64,000 bases of DNA from Pseudoips prasinana (Eukaryota; Arthropoda; Insecta; Lepidoptera; Nolidae): assembly GCA_951640165.1 (NCBI GenBank), contig OX621246.1, positions 7,899,001 to 7,963,000 of the forward strand, written 5' to 3'. Below the pieces are notes generated by a model, which was not told the DNA's origin, did not search any database, and saw nothing but the letters and a program-made list of their open reading frames with translations. How positions within the stretch are numbered: the stretch's first letter is position 1; the number at the start of each line of letters is the position of its first letter. Shown here piece by piece: positions 45,892 through 56,807 of this stretch. The position numbers and the translations under genes are program-made.

Positions 45892-46211
45892 TGTTACGCA
45901 CTCGTAGGTTCTGCACATTAAAACTCCGACATATTTTCCACACACAATATTTAATCGAACAGAGTAACGTTCTCATCTACCGTCGTACAAAGAATGCCTC
46001 CTTAATAATTCTCCTACCCTATTTATACTTTTATCAGTGACAACCATTTGAAAGAATAATATCGATTATTAATAGTTTTAAGATATAAAATTATTATAGA
46101 ATTATTATAGTAATTAATGAAATGATAATCACTAATCAAATAAATAATCATAGTATTATAACATAGCAGCTACGTCATAACCGTTGCGCGGCTATTGAGT
46201 ACTTGATAACA
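45892..46211 (-). repeat. LTR (3' LTR of the minus-strand element)
   Basis: 320 bp, TGTTA...TAACA in either orientation. On the minus strand a TATA box (TATAAATAGGG, 46017-46027) supports that orientation. It differs from the other LTR only near 46149-46150. Confidence 0.9.
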
Positions 46212-46426
46212 CTCGGCCATCCTGTGAAGGTCGTGTCCCACGGCCCGCGTTCTGCTGCGCTTCGGAGCTGAACCCAGAGTCCTGGAATAGAAATATGCTT
46301 CCGCAGTAACTTGTTGTTTATATACATTTTAAGCATTACTATAGAATGTTTTTTATACTAAAGAGTTATAACTCTGAAACTGAATTTTGTAGTTTTTTTT
46401 TTTGAATAACGCTCGCTATATGGAAT

Positions 46427-46600
46427 TAAATCCCTGTGTTACGAGGTACTTTACATACATATAATTGACGAACACAACCACACGGAGATTCAGAATCAGA
46501 ACAACTAATTATGGGTCACACATATAGATTTACTGCGCGAGAATCAAACCTGAGACACGAAGCGGCGAGGCGACTGTCTTAACCGCTGCGCCACACCTGA
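46427..46600 (-). mobile_element. SINE family C inside the LTR element
   Basis: Minus-strand head GTGTGGCGCAGCGGTTAAG, B box-like AGGTTTGATTCTCGC, tail ending CGTAACACAGGGATT. Confidence 0.8.
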
Positions 46601-46859
46601 AGTAATGGTCATACTTATTTGATCAGCTGTAGGTATTTCTGTTTAGTCACAAAGTTTTCATTTCTATTCTTCTGAACACAGAATACAGTACATAGAACTT
46701 ACAAAAATTATCAGTATCATTGCCAAATAGTGACTACTTTCAGTTAACATACAACTACCCCGGTTATAAAAATCAATCATAATGGACAGCATGTCCATGA
46801 AACGAATACAACCAAAATGTAAAGGATTATACTGTTGATAGCAAAATGACGTGGAAGTC

Positions 46860-47124
46860 ACACAGCTTCTATGTATTCCAAACCACACAGCTTTTATGCA
46901 TCCCATACCACACAGCTTTTATGTATCCCAAATCACACAGCTTTTTTGTATCCCACACCCCACAGCTTCTATGTATCCCAAATCACACAGCTTTTATGTA
47001 TCCCAGATCACACAGCTTTTATGTATCCCGAATCACACAGCTTTTATGTATCCCAAATCACACAGCTTTTATGTATCCCAAATCACACAGCTTTTATGTA
47101 TCCCAAATCACACAGCTTTTACGA
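46860..47124. repeat. 25 bp minisatellite, about 10.5 units
   Basis: The unit CACACAGCTTTTATGTATCC+CAAAT is repeated with few changes. As 25 is not divisible by 3 and the unit has no stop in any forward frame, all three forward frames stay open and each spells the same 25-residue cycle in a different phase. It is not a CRISPR array: there are no unique spacers. Confidence 0.95.
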
Positions 47125-47129
47125 GTAGA

Positions 47130-47232
47130 TATTTTAAGCAATTTTCCGAAGAAAATCAATTCAAACACATTAAATGCAATAGGCAGCCCTCGCTCCAATG
47201 GCCAAGCTCAACAAGTCAATCGCACTTTATAA
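47130..47232 (+). pseudogene. Integrase core fragment
   Basis: GSPRSNGQAQQVNRTL (47182-47229) is the end of the Ty3/gypsy integrase core; the usual glutamate of 'GQVERVN' is replaced by glutamine. The preceding part (FKQFSEENQFKHIKC) is in the next frame, so a frameshift separates them. Its strand is opposite to the RNase H and protease remnants of the same element. Confidence 0.75.
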
Positions 47233-47598
47233 AATGGTCTTAAAACTCCAAATACACATCTTCCCTTTCAGATACATTTACTTCCGAGACCAAACTAAAT
47301 GAACTACAGACTAATAGGGTAACTGCTAAACTTCAGATCGTAAAGAACACGACTACGATGAAATATTCTGATTTTGAGCCATTATTCGCGTATTTTATTA
47401 TCTTTAACGATGTAATTTGTTGATAAATTTGAATCTGAATTATCGTAAGTCTAGTAATAATACTTTGTATATTGTCATCCTGTAACTAAAGTTAATAGCC
47501 AATCAGAATTGTCAATCATAAGTATTGTTCGTGGGATTTCTACTCAGTGCATGTACATGTTTCATCAGTTGTGAGCCATCAACGAGCTATCCGAGGAA

Positions 47599-47811
47599 TT
47601 AAATCGCATACAAGGGTGAAACTAAAGCTGCGTAATCAGCAATAACTTTAATTTTGAAGCCTATTAAATATATTTGGAAATGTTTGAGAGATTGAACCAC
47701 AACAAGTGTTTTGAGCTCGTAACTATGGCAATGTTTCTCTTCGTTAGTGGTCACCGAGCTAACATTATTACTATTAATCATGGTTTGTCCAATGAATAGA
47801 TCAATATCCAA
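47599..47811 (-). pseudogene. Gypsy-type RNase H fragment
   Basis: NEEKHCHSYELKTLVVV followed by SLKHFQIYLIGFKIKVI matches the 'EKNYHSYELETLAVV...LKHFRxYLxGxxFxIxTD' region between reverse transcriptase and integrase in gypsy elements. The N-terminal part (MDIDLFIGQTM) resembles the end of the protease domain, which implies an internal deletion of the reverse transcriptase. Confidence 0.75.
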
Positions 47812-47940
47812 TGTTATGAAATTAGTTAATTAGACTTTTCCGTTCAATCGAGTGAATTCTCACATGCTCTACCGAAACTTTCCATAATAGTAGTGCTAGG
47901 TTCGATTATAATTCTTAAGTTCTGAACTTGCGAGATCCAA

Positions 47941-47999
47941 AGTAAATTGATTTTACTGCCAGTTGCTATGTATGCTCTGAGCTGTTTGCCATCGACCGT
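47941..47999 (-). pseudogene. Retroviral-type aspartic protease fragment
   Basis: TVDGKQLRAYIATGSKINLL resembles the active-site segment of gypsy proteases. The catalytic aspartate of the DTG motif is alanine here, so it would be inactive. Confidence 0.65.
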
Positions 48000-48146
48000 C
48001 ACTGTTCTTTAATATAGACCGACGTCTAAGAAAAAAAATCGCTATTTTGATCTTCAGAGCTGTTTGATTCGTTGTGCTTCCTTTTAAGTTTCCCCAAACA
48101 GGCGAAATATGGTCCAGGCATTGTGGGTAAAATCCCACTTCTGAAA

Positions 48147-48466
48147 TGTTACGCACTCGTAGGTTCTGCACATTAAAACTCCGACATATTTTCCACACAC
48201 AATATTTAATCGAACAGAGTAACGTTCTCATCTACCGTCGTACAAAGAATGCCTCCTTAATAATTCTCCTACCCTATTTATACTTTTATCAGTGACAACC
48301 ATTTGAAAGAATAATATCGATTATTAATAGTTTTAAGATATAAAATTATTATAGAATTATTATAGTAATTAATGAAATGATAATCACTAATCAAATAAAT
48401 AATATTAGTATTATAACATAGCAGCTACGTCATAACCGTTGCGCGGCTATTGAGTACTTGATAACA
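48147..48466 (-). repeat. LTR (5' LTR of the minus-strand element)
   Basis: 318 of 320 positions match 45892-46211. The minus-strand TATA box is at 48272-48282. It is followed by target duplication AGAT and, 3 bp later, MITE M1. Confidence 0.9.
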
Positions 48467-48473
48467 AGATATA

Positions 48474-48608
48474 CAGACGCCAGCACATCAAGCTATCCCT
48501 ATTTGTCAAATTTCCCCAATTGAAGGTGAACCTTATACTTATGTGATAAATTTGAAAATCTATAAAAGAAATTTAACAGATTGGGGTAGCTGGATGTGCT
48601 GGCGTCTG
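48474..48608 (+). mobile_element. Tc1/mariner-like MITE M1
   Basis: CAGACGCCAGCACATC...GCTGGCGTCTG; left flank TA, right flank mutated to CA. Confidence 0.83.
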
Positions 48609-48951
48609 CACAATGCAACTATAAGGAGTTTACTAGAATACAGATTTTTATATAAAATCTTCATTCTAGCGTATAAACTCACTCATTTATTCAAAATGGT
48701 TTCAAAGTAAAGCTCAATAACCGACGTCTTCACAATCAGGGATCAATAGTGGCGCTCTTCGTTACGTTTTCCCTTACGAATTGAACCACAGGCTTTGAAA
48801 GAAAATATATGACAGTAAATAATAAGAGTTCTATGCAGTTCGTATATACTGAAGATATAATGTATTTTGATCAACTACGCAATACTATTTGAAAGTCATA
48901 GGTCACATACACACGTTCAATACAGTTTTATTTAATATACTAGTTACATTA

Positions 48952-49015
48952 GAATGGAATAGAATACTCTTTATTTTACACACTCAAACAAGATAAATTC
49001 ATAGAACACAAATTA
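48952..49015 (-). mobile_element. Jockey-like LINE 3' tail
   Basis: TTAGAATGGAATAGAATACTCTTTATT is the reverse of a 3' end with AATAAA and ATTCT repeats, as at 42340. Confidence 0.55.
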
Positions 49016-49091
49016 CACAATCATGGGGAGGCTGGAGACGATATCGACCAACAGGGGACGATAGCAGGATGATGAAGATGCATATCTTTGG

Positions 49092-49950
49092 TGTAAATAA
49101 AATAAAAAAAGAGTTTTTATTCACATACACTTTAAAAGCGGTTGTAAATAGTCAGTACATGTTTGTAGTAATATTGTTCAGTATACATAATTATTTCTAG
49201 TTGCACATAGATATTTAGGTACACGGATTGTTAAAACATTTATAAAATTTATTTTATAAGAATAATAATAATTAGCTAGCTTGTATTACGTTGTTGTCAA
49301 AGAGACTATGTTTAGATTTATTATCGAAATATTTATAGTTTAAGTTATAATTTACTACATATTGTCTCAATGGCTTTGTGGCTACCTATATTTACTATTA
49401 TATAATTATCCACATATATACATAAATATAACATAATATTTCATACATACAAAGGTTTACTATAATTATTAATTTATTTCTTATTGCCTTGCCTCACAAT
49501 CGTATCGGTCATTATAATAAGAATATAAATCGTACGACATAAATTGCATAGGAGACCGGTCGCCGCAGGCGCATATAACTGGTTCGATAATATTGTTCGG
49601 AACGTTCGAGTAGTCATGCGACGGCTCTGAGACGCGAAGCCCATGTCACCTCGCTTACTGCCTACCGCGCTTAATTACGTACATTCTATTAATTGTTCCT
49701 ATTTTCTGTATATTTCTGAATATATCTGACTTCATTCTTTCTTCTGAACTATTTTGTGAGTGTGCTGTGCTTTCAAATAAACTTTCTTCTGTGCTTGTGT
49801 ACCTCTTGACTTTCTTCTAACCACCAATTATCAAAAACAACCTGCACCGCAGCTCTGTCTATATTAAGGTACGAATTCAATATTATTATTATGGCGGACC
49901 TTGTGTTTCTAACGCCGGTCGCGTTTAAATGCGTACCAACTGAGAAGAAG
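49092..49950 (-). mobile_element. LINE L 3' UTR, interrupted
   Basis: 49092-49385 and 49858-49950 match two adjacent parts of the UTR at 31380-31810 in reverse. About 470 bp (49386-49855) separates them here; the reference copy reads straight through. Confidence 0.75.
49386..49855. mobile_element. Insertion in LINE L, possible solo LTR
   Basis: GC-richer in the middle (GGTCGCCGCAGGCGC), with CAAATAAACTTTCTTCTGTG resembling an LTR polyadenylation region. Ends and target duplication could not be fixed, so the class is uncertain. Confidence 0.4.
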
Positions 49951-50375
49951 ATTATAGATATTGCTACTATAACAAGTAAATAAACAGAAATACATAAAAA
50001 ATAATATCTCGATTGTACGGAACCCTTCGGGTGCAAGTCCGATTCACAGTTGACAGGTTTATTAACATTACGGTATGGAAATCTAAAATCTATTTAAACC
50101 AAAATCAATGTTTATGAAAGCCTTAATCATTTAAACTGCGCGTGACAGATTTTTGATCACAGTATAATTATTTCAATATCAACATTTTCTTTACAGAGAG
50201 AGGAACAAAGTCGTTTGTGTCGGATCTATGGAACGACGAAAATATGAAGATGATGTTGTCAATCCTATAGTTAGATAAATTCAATTATTAGAATCCTGAA
50301 GATCTTTTTCTATTACAAATTATGTTGTAATTAGTGGTATATACCGTCAAGTCGGACATTTGCACCTGGCAGTTC

Positions 50376-50548
50376 ATCATCATCATCGTCATTACAGCTA
50401 AATAAGTCCACTGCTGGACAAGCCTCCCTCAAGAATCGTCTTGGGGGATATGCCATAATCGTCACGCTTGGCAGGCGGGTTGGCGATCACGGTAAGATGG
50501 TCATAGTACTCAGAAGGAAGCTGCTGCCCGTCCTCTGGTAGATAAGTT
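50376..50548 (-). mobile_element. Retroelement 3' end, family R
   Basis: Starts with ATCATCATCATCG (reverse of a TGATGATG tail) and matches 19683-19850 closely; the 5' part is missing. Confidence 0.72.
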
Positions 50549-50639
50549 GGAAGGTTTTATTTCCATATCGCATACGTAGTCGCTCATTATTATAGTCTTA
50601 ATAAGAAAGGTCAAAGTCTTAGTGCAATGGCGAGGGCTA

Positions 50640-51075
50640 TGTTCAGAGCACCAGTAAGAGCGAATCAGAAATTATGTAATCTGCAGGTGAAAAGGCCTTC
50701 CCTAAAGATTTCCACAATGAAGTTGTTAACATAATTTGGAGGAATATGCCATAATCGCTACGCTTGGCAGATCTTGGAATCATGGTCATAATTGTAGATG
50801 TGAAACAACTGATTAAAAACGGTATAAATAAAATGATGCCGTTTTAGACCCAAAATAAATCGTTTTAAATGTTTGAAAACTCGCCTACAAAAATTTACTT
50901 CATTATTACACTTGATTGGTTTTTGTTTTAAACGGATTGGTTGAAAATTGGCTTTACATTTACAGTCGTAGTACTCAGAAAGACGCTGCTGCCCTTTCTC
51001 TGGTAGATATTCCCTGTGGATGACTTCTACTCTCGCCACGGGATGAGACAGGATGGTGTTATTCTTTACAGTCAT
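50640..51075 (-). mobile_element. Family R copy carrying an insertion
   Basis: The R sequence is split between 50790 and 50965 relative to 19683-19962 and 50376-50548. The two halves are otherwise collinear. Confidence 0.65.
50791..50964. mobile_element. Probable MITE inside family R copy
   Basis: 174 bp absent from other R copies, flanked by GTCATA and GTCGTA (likely target duplication with one change). Its ends TGTAGATGTGAAA and TTTACATTTACA are imperfect inverted repeats. Confidence 0.5.
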
Positions 51076-51307
51076 CTGCACAGCAACTAGTCTAGTTATT
51101 AGGTCTGTAGAAAGCTAGTTGAGACCTTTTAACCGACAACTTGTTATATAAGCAAAACGTTATATTTTAATCACAATAAATTATACAAAAGGGCCATCAA
51201 TGACATACAACAGTTAAATACTTCGGTAAGATCCCGACTATGTGACCAATAAGAATACAAAGAAATTGCAACTGTATAATAACATTTGTAAGGTCTTTTA
51301 AAAAAAC

Positions 51308-51345
51308 AACGCCCGCACTAGGGACTCAAATCCCTGTGTACATAT
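51308..51345 (-). mobile_element. SINE family C tail scrap
   Basis: ACAACGCCCGCACTAGGGAC then AATCCCTGTGT. Confidence 0.45.
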
Positions 51346-51666
51346 AGTATACTCATGTAGTAAATGTATGAAACTTTATTCCAGTGCAGTTTAAAACCAA
51401 TTTGGTTTAAAAACGTAAGCTGGTTAAACATCGCTCTGTTACACACCTTATTACAAACCCATTAAAAACAACACCATTTCGCTTAATTGCGTGGCTATTA
51501 TTGAAATGAATTCGTTTCAATATTTAAATAGTAAAAAAAATTATCATGTAATGTACAGATACGTATAAACATTTGTTAATTTTCTTTTTATATTTCCAGT
51601 TCCAAATTTAAAAAAGAAACCGACTCTGATAAAAAGAGTTAGTTAATACGACTGTACTTTTTTGTA

Positions 51667-51807
51667 CAGATGCCAGCACATCCACCCCAATCTGTCAAAT
51701 TTCTTTTCAACTGTATCACAAAAGCATAAGGTTCACTTTCAATTGAGGAAATTTGACACAATTGAGGAAATTTGACAGATTGGGGTAATTTGATGTGCTG
51801 GCGTCTG
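51667..51807 (-). mobile_element. Tc1/mariner-like MITE M1, reverse
   Basis: Ends CAGATGCCAGCACATCC and GCTGGCGTCTG; the inner TAAGGTTCACTTTC is reversed relative to 32768. Left flank TA; right flank changed. A short AATTGAGGAAATTTGACA duplication is present. Confidence 0.8.
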
Positions 51808-51865
51808 TTCGTTTGTTAAGCAATTTATTCGTTGTTTTGTGAATCGATTTTGGTATTTTTTGGTC

Positions 51866-52075
51866 GTTTGTTTTCTTTTTCGAACATCAAAGTTGAACTT
51901 AATGGGAACAGTATTCTTATAATGAGTGACTAGCCTGTTTGTTCAATAAAGGTCTCAATAATTGATTAGTTAATGTAATCAGTAATTTTAATGTTTGTTG
52001 TGTGGTATTTTAGGTTTATTTATGGTTCATTTATGGTGCTTTAAAACATTCATTTGTAAAATTACGAGTACACAA
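51866..52075 (+). repeat. Local direct duplication, copy 1
   Basis: AAGTTGAACTTAATGGGA...TTTGTTGTGTGGTATTTTAGG recurs at 52386-52583 with few changes. This copy has an extra TTCATTTATGG. Confidence 0.88.
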
Positions 52076-52385
52076 TTCCTTCACTAATTAATCGAAAGGA
52101 ACTTCGTTCCATCCGGATGTCCCTTAACACCTTTCAAGTTTTTATTCATTTTTGTTGGTATTGCATGATATGTATAGGAGGCATTGTGTTATTATTATTA
52201 TAAAATAAAAAAAAAAATCTTTTATTTACAGGCAACATAACACATAATATTTTGTTAGTAGGAAATTACTTAAGACTATATTAGTACACTAGGAACTTTT
52301 ACATAAACATAATATCAAACACAAAATACTAGACAACACACTTCACAAATATTACCCTAAAAATATATATAAAGCCTCGTGTGCC

Positions 52386-52583
52386 TCGTTTGTTTTCTTT
52401 TTCGAACATTAAAGTTGAACTTAATGGGATCAGTATTCTTATAATGAGTGACTAGCCTGTTTGTTCAATAATGGTCTCAATAATTAATTAGTTAATGTAA
52501 TCAGTAATTGTAATGTTTGTTGTGTGGTATTTTAGGTTTATTTATGGTGCTTTAAAACATTCATTTGTAAAATTACTATACTT
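52386..52583 (+). repeat. Local direct duplication, copy 2
   Basis: Same as 51866-52075. The sequence between the copies (52094-52380) holds a MITE-like end and an apparent minus-strand 3' end with an A-rich tail (52205). Confidence 0.88.
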
Positions 52584-52589
52584 AATTAT

Positions 52590-52810
52590 CGTATGGGCAA
52601 TAGTGGTCAGAGATGTTCGAGTAGGCCTCTAACATGGCTTAAAGACTGTTGTCTAATGACTACAACCGGGAGCGACAGTATAAAGGCCCTCCGAAGAACA
52701 GAGACGCTCAGAAATTTTACCACTTTGGTGGTCACCCATCTATGGAAGAGAGCCTAGTTGCTTAACCTCGCTGATCACTTACGGACCGATGAAAGCATCT
52801 AGCTATGAGC
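52590..52810 (-). mobile_element. 5S rRNA-derived SINE
   Basis: Reverse copy: GTGGTCACCCATCTATGG (C box side), CTAGTTGCTTAACC (A box side) and GCTATGAGC at the 5' end. The tail is near GGCCTCTAACATGGCTTAA. Confidence 0.87.
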
Positions 52811-52905
52811 TTCATAAATTACTCTAATCTCATATAATTTAATTTGAGATAATATATAATATTCTTTCTTTTAAATATTTTTAAATTACGATTTCTAATT
52901 TTGAC

Positions 52906-53085
52906 GAACATTTTCTGACCAAATCGGAGACGTTCTCAAGAAAGGACAGGTCAGAAGTACCCTGAACCGGCGAGCATGTATGAAAAATATAATTACAGTG
53001 ATCGAGGCAAAAGACGTGTGAAAAGATCGTGACAAATGGAAATCCGTTGTCTCTGCCTACCCCTTTGAAAAACAGGCGTGAGTCT
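52906..53085 (+). pseudogene. LINE C-terminal region, family Z
   Basis: Partial frame GQVRSTLNRRACMKN ... VVSAYPFEKQA then stop; the same element as 30290-30480. Small indels break the frame between the two parts. Confidence 0.6.
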
Positions 53086-53483
53086 ATGTATGTATTTTTA
53101 AATTTTGCCCCGTAGAATAGACGATAGTATGTTTTTTCTTGACACAATTTACTTTATACTCTTCGACTTCTGGCTGTGTTGGTTGCTTTTGAATTTATAG
53201 GTAATTACCATTTGCAGTTATGGTTGAATACTACCCTAGCATTAAGCAAGTGGTAATAATTTCAACTTGGCCAACTAACAGTGTACAAAACAAAGTGACA
53301 TTAATTTGACGATCTAATTTATTATCTTTCAAAAGTTACCAAAGTTGTAATCTAAACGAATCGCTCGTAATTGTACGTATGTTTTGAACAGTAGTAACTT
53401 CGCTTAGTTACGATATAGCAAAATGAAGAAGTTCAAAAGTTACAAAAATAAAATATGCAGCCTTTCTTAAAGACATTGGACGG

Positions 53484-53760
53484 GCTTGTTGGCGTGGTTG
53501 GCAAATGCTTGCTTTTCACGTCGGAGGTCGTAGGTTCGATTCCCACTAAGTACAGATATTTGTGTGCATGAACATATCTGTTTGTCCTGAGTTTGAGTGT
53601 AATTATCTATATAAGTATATATTTACAAAAGAAAAGTAGTAAAATATGTAATATATCAGTTATCTGGTTTCCATAGTACAAGCTCAGCTTAGTTTTGGAT
53701 CATATGGCCGTGTGTAAAATAACGTCCCAGAATTATTATGTCCCAGGATTACATTGCTAG
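53484..53760 (+). mobile_element. tRNA-derived SINE, family B
   Basis: Head TTGGCGTGGTTGGCAAATGC, B box AGGTTCGATTCCC, body CATGAACATATCTGTTTGTC and tail CCATAGTACAAGCTCAGC, ending GTCCCAGAATTATTATG. The tail is shared with family A. Confidence 0.85.
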
Positions 53761-54819
53761 CGATGCTGTCCTTTACGACACCAAACTAATTGAATCGTCG
53801 ATACATCTCTCTTCAATTCAGCTCGTATGAAAAGAACAGAGCATACGTATTGTAACGACCCACCTAATAAAAAAACCTCCCTAACGCTATAGACATAAAA
53901 ATCTAAATGGAATACATAACTGAAGTAATAATAATTAACAATAACCTTAACGTCGATAACCTAAGCATAAATGTATTGTATTAACTTGAACTATATTGGA
54001 TTGGATTGCATTAGATTGTATCGGAGACTTAATCAATTGAAATCATATACTTGGACCCGTGATTCGTCTAGTGATCAGTAATACGTCATGGCCGATAATA
54101 ACCCCAGTTCTATTAAAAGGAGAAAAGGATTCCTATTTATAAACTACACTAACTAGTAGAACATAATTCCAAATAATAGTTAATATTTGACAATATCCTA
54201 TAGTAAAATCTAAATAAGGATTAATCATACAATTTTACAAACATAGAAATAGGTAACGATATACGATGATGTTGTGAATGTCATTTATATTATTCCTACA
54301 GTCAAAATTGATGCAGCAAACTAGCCTACTGTCAGTTTATGTAATAGATATATAATAATCAAGTTACACGAGTACCTAGAGTACGACGAGTACCACGAGA
54401 GCAAGTCATGTCAGTATATAATTACAAAATAAATCCATAGATACAGTGTATATGTATAAGCTGTGAGAACGTGAACAGAAAAGTCTGTTCAACATAAGAG
54501 TTTGTAAGTTTATCATTTAAGTTTGAAGTATTCCGGCTCGAGCTACTTGTGTTTTCCGGCTCGAGAGTCACAGCCCCGCCGTGTCGCTGAAACCAATTGG
54601 ACTCATCCACCATACTTGGGCATCCATCTTCCGGACTGGACCGCTGATGGTCTTAATATGGGACTCATCAAAAATAAACTCAGCATCGATAAATATGGGA
54701 CAAGAGGGCATTCTCTTTTTTCAACTCTAACAGTCAGTCATTATCAGTAGTCAATTGCCCTTCGACCTACGTGGCATAAACCTCCTACATGTCATCTAGC
54801 AATACTAAATACTGTACAT
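53761..54819. other. Unrecognised stretch
   Basis: No domain or repeat copy recognised. TGTAACGACCCACC at about 53852 resembles an LTR start, but no partner LTR was found. Confidence 0.35.
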
Positions 54820-56300
54820 CTACATTTCAATATAATTTTATGGTATAATGTCGTCAAGCATGTATGAGCAATTCCTTGAATTTACTGTTAATTATCTCAC
54901 ATATTAGAAACTCTCCTTAAATTATTGTAGTCAGCGGTGGATATTCGAAACGGACATATTTTAAAATCGAAATATATTAGATACTGGACCAATAACTGGG
55001 CTACTCCATGTCAACAGCAACGACGAAACACCGTAGTGTAAGAACAAGCTTTCCACTTGTCTTAAATCTCGAACAAATCTCGAAGATATCTCGAACAAAT
55101 CTCGAACATATGTCGAACAATTCTCGAACAACAATTGCACATTCACACGGTCTCCGAAGATAAGATCCCACCTGGTTCACAGAGTGGTCACTTTATTTGC
55201 CATGCTCTAGGCGAGACACATGATGAAATATACAACTGCTTCTGCAGCCATATCAGGATATTAATTTGTAACTGGAACTTTGCTCCGCCATAGGTCACCC
55301 AGCCATCAGCTTATCAAACATAAGTAATATTTAACAATTACTTTTCAATGAACTCCAACAAAGTTATTTTAAATCAAAACATCTCATTTATCAGCTTCAA
55401 ACACCACCGCCAAAATGATAATTATTTGGTTACCTCCAACAACTCGCCATACAATTCCAACTAAAGGAACTCTCAAGTAAAAATCAACAAATTGATTATC
55501 AAATATCTACTACCTAATATTGTACCTAGTTCTACCTAGCCCTATATTCCCTATTATTTAAAATGTAATACTGCAAGAAAATCTATTAGTATGTACGATT
55601 AATTTCTCTAATACCTACCATAATTTCTTCAAACATTTATATAAATTCTCTTTAGTTTATTATAACCAACACTCGCATTCGAAACTGACACACTTCGATC
55701 ATATTACAAATTCTAAATATCACATTAAATACTGAACTAATAACTGGGGTATTCCACGCCAACAGCAACGACGAAACACCGTAGACATAATCTCCTGATA
55801 AATATCTCGAAGAAATCTCCAACAACAATTCGTACATTCACACGGTCTCCGAAGATAAGATTCCACCTGTTTCACAGAGTGGTCACTTTAGTTGCCATGC
55901 TCTAGGCGAGACACATGAAGAAGTGCACAACTGTTTCCGTAGCCATTATCAGGAAATTATTTTATAACTGGAACCTTGCTCCAACATGGATCACCCAGCC
56001 ATCAGATCATTAAAAATAAGTAATATTCAGTAATTACGTTCAAATTAACTCCAAAACTGATATAAATCAAAATATTGTCAGCATCAAACACATTACTGCG
56101 AAAACGATAATTATTTAGTGTCTGCTCCTACCTACAATAATGTGGCGCCACACAGTTTTAAACAAAGGAATTTCTAAATAAGAATTAACACGTTGATTTT
56201 CAAACACCTACATGTCACGTCTTAGTATGAAGTGACTATTTCCCGATTATCCTACCTAATATTGTACCGGGTCCTACCTAGCCGTAGAAATCACAATAAT
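54820..56300. repeat. Two tandem units of about 735 bp, diverged
   Basis: Blocks recur in order 733-740 bp apart: CAACAGCAACGACGAAACACC, CATTCACACGGTCTCCGAAG, ACAGAGTGGTCACTTTA, TGCTCTAGGCGAGACACATG, ATTGTACC..GTYCTACCTAGCC. Unit 1 has a short CTCGAACAAAT-type expansion (55065-55130). A weaker third relative may lie at 56930-56965. Confidence 0.85.
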
Positions 56301-56462
56301 TAAAAAGGTTAACACGTGTATGTGACCTAACTTGCCCCTACATCCATAGAATGCTAAATAAACCGTTCAAACTATTTAACCGTCAAAACGCGCATATTGT
56401 CAGCATAATATTTGAATATAACACGTTGGGCGTATTTTCAACAACCAATATGTTGTATAATA

Positions 56463-56686
56463 ATATGTTGGTACAACGTCACACAGAGCATCCCAGCCCC
56501 AAACCAAACAAAGCCCGTACCACGGGCACCAGGCGACGACACACACACCCCTCTTAAATACATAGAAAACATCCACGACCCAGAAACAAACACTCGCGCT
56601 CAACACACATACCCACCGGGACTCGAACCCAGGACCACCAGCCTCGCAGGCAGGAGCACCATCACCATCAGGCCACGGTGATCGTC
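56463..56686 (-). mobile_element. SINE family A, A-to-G hypermutated copy
   Basis: Clearly family A (A/B box region CCTGCGAGGCTGG, GGGTTCGAGTCCCGG), but about 20 positions that are A on the SINE strand in the other copies are G here, and no T-to-C change on that strand was seen. Most A residues left unchanged are preceded by G. A deletion removes part of the GATAGATA region. Confidence 0.85.
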
Positions 56687-56807
56687 GGACCACAAAGTAT
56701 AAATCACGCAAAACAACACGTGTTATGAATTTCACAGATGTCAAAAGTTCTTCAGTGCAGCATTAGACCATCAGGTGCCTTTTGAATAATATAATAAAAG
56801 TACTTAC

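Larger units (their letters stand above)
45892..48466 (-). mobile_element. Gypsy-like LTR retrotransposon, rearranged
   Basis: Two 320 bp direct repeats (45892-46211 and 48147-48466) differ at two positions, begin TGTTA and end TAACA, and are flanked by AGAT on both sides (45888-45891, 48467-48470). The internal 1.9 kb is too short for full gag-pol. Minus-strand remnants are in gypsy order from the right: protease (47941-47999), then RNase H (47599-47811); most of the reverse transcriptase is missing. An integrase fragment is on the opposite strand (47130-47232). A SINE and a 25 bp minisatellite have also been added. The near-identical LTRs imply recent insertion, so the defective internal region was probably mobilised in trans or assembled before insertion. 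Confidence 0.88.

Noticed and set aside
46860..47124. CRISPR-like array
   Set aside because: Units are directly adjacent with no spacers, in a eukaryotic LTR element; it is a minisatellite.
53852..53870. TGTAACGACCCACC as an LTR start
   Set aside because: No matching second LTR, TATA box or primer site could be found nearby.
54961..55837. Related minus-strand frames (61 codons each) in the tandem units, sharing YGVSSLLL
   Set aside because: Differences between the two are mainly non-synonymous, so there is no sign of protein constraint; the similarity reflects DNA duplication.
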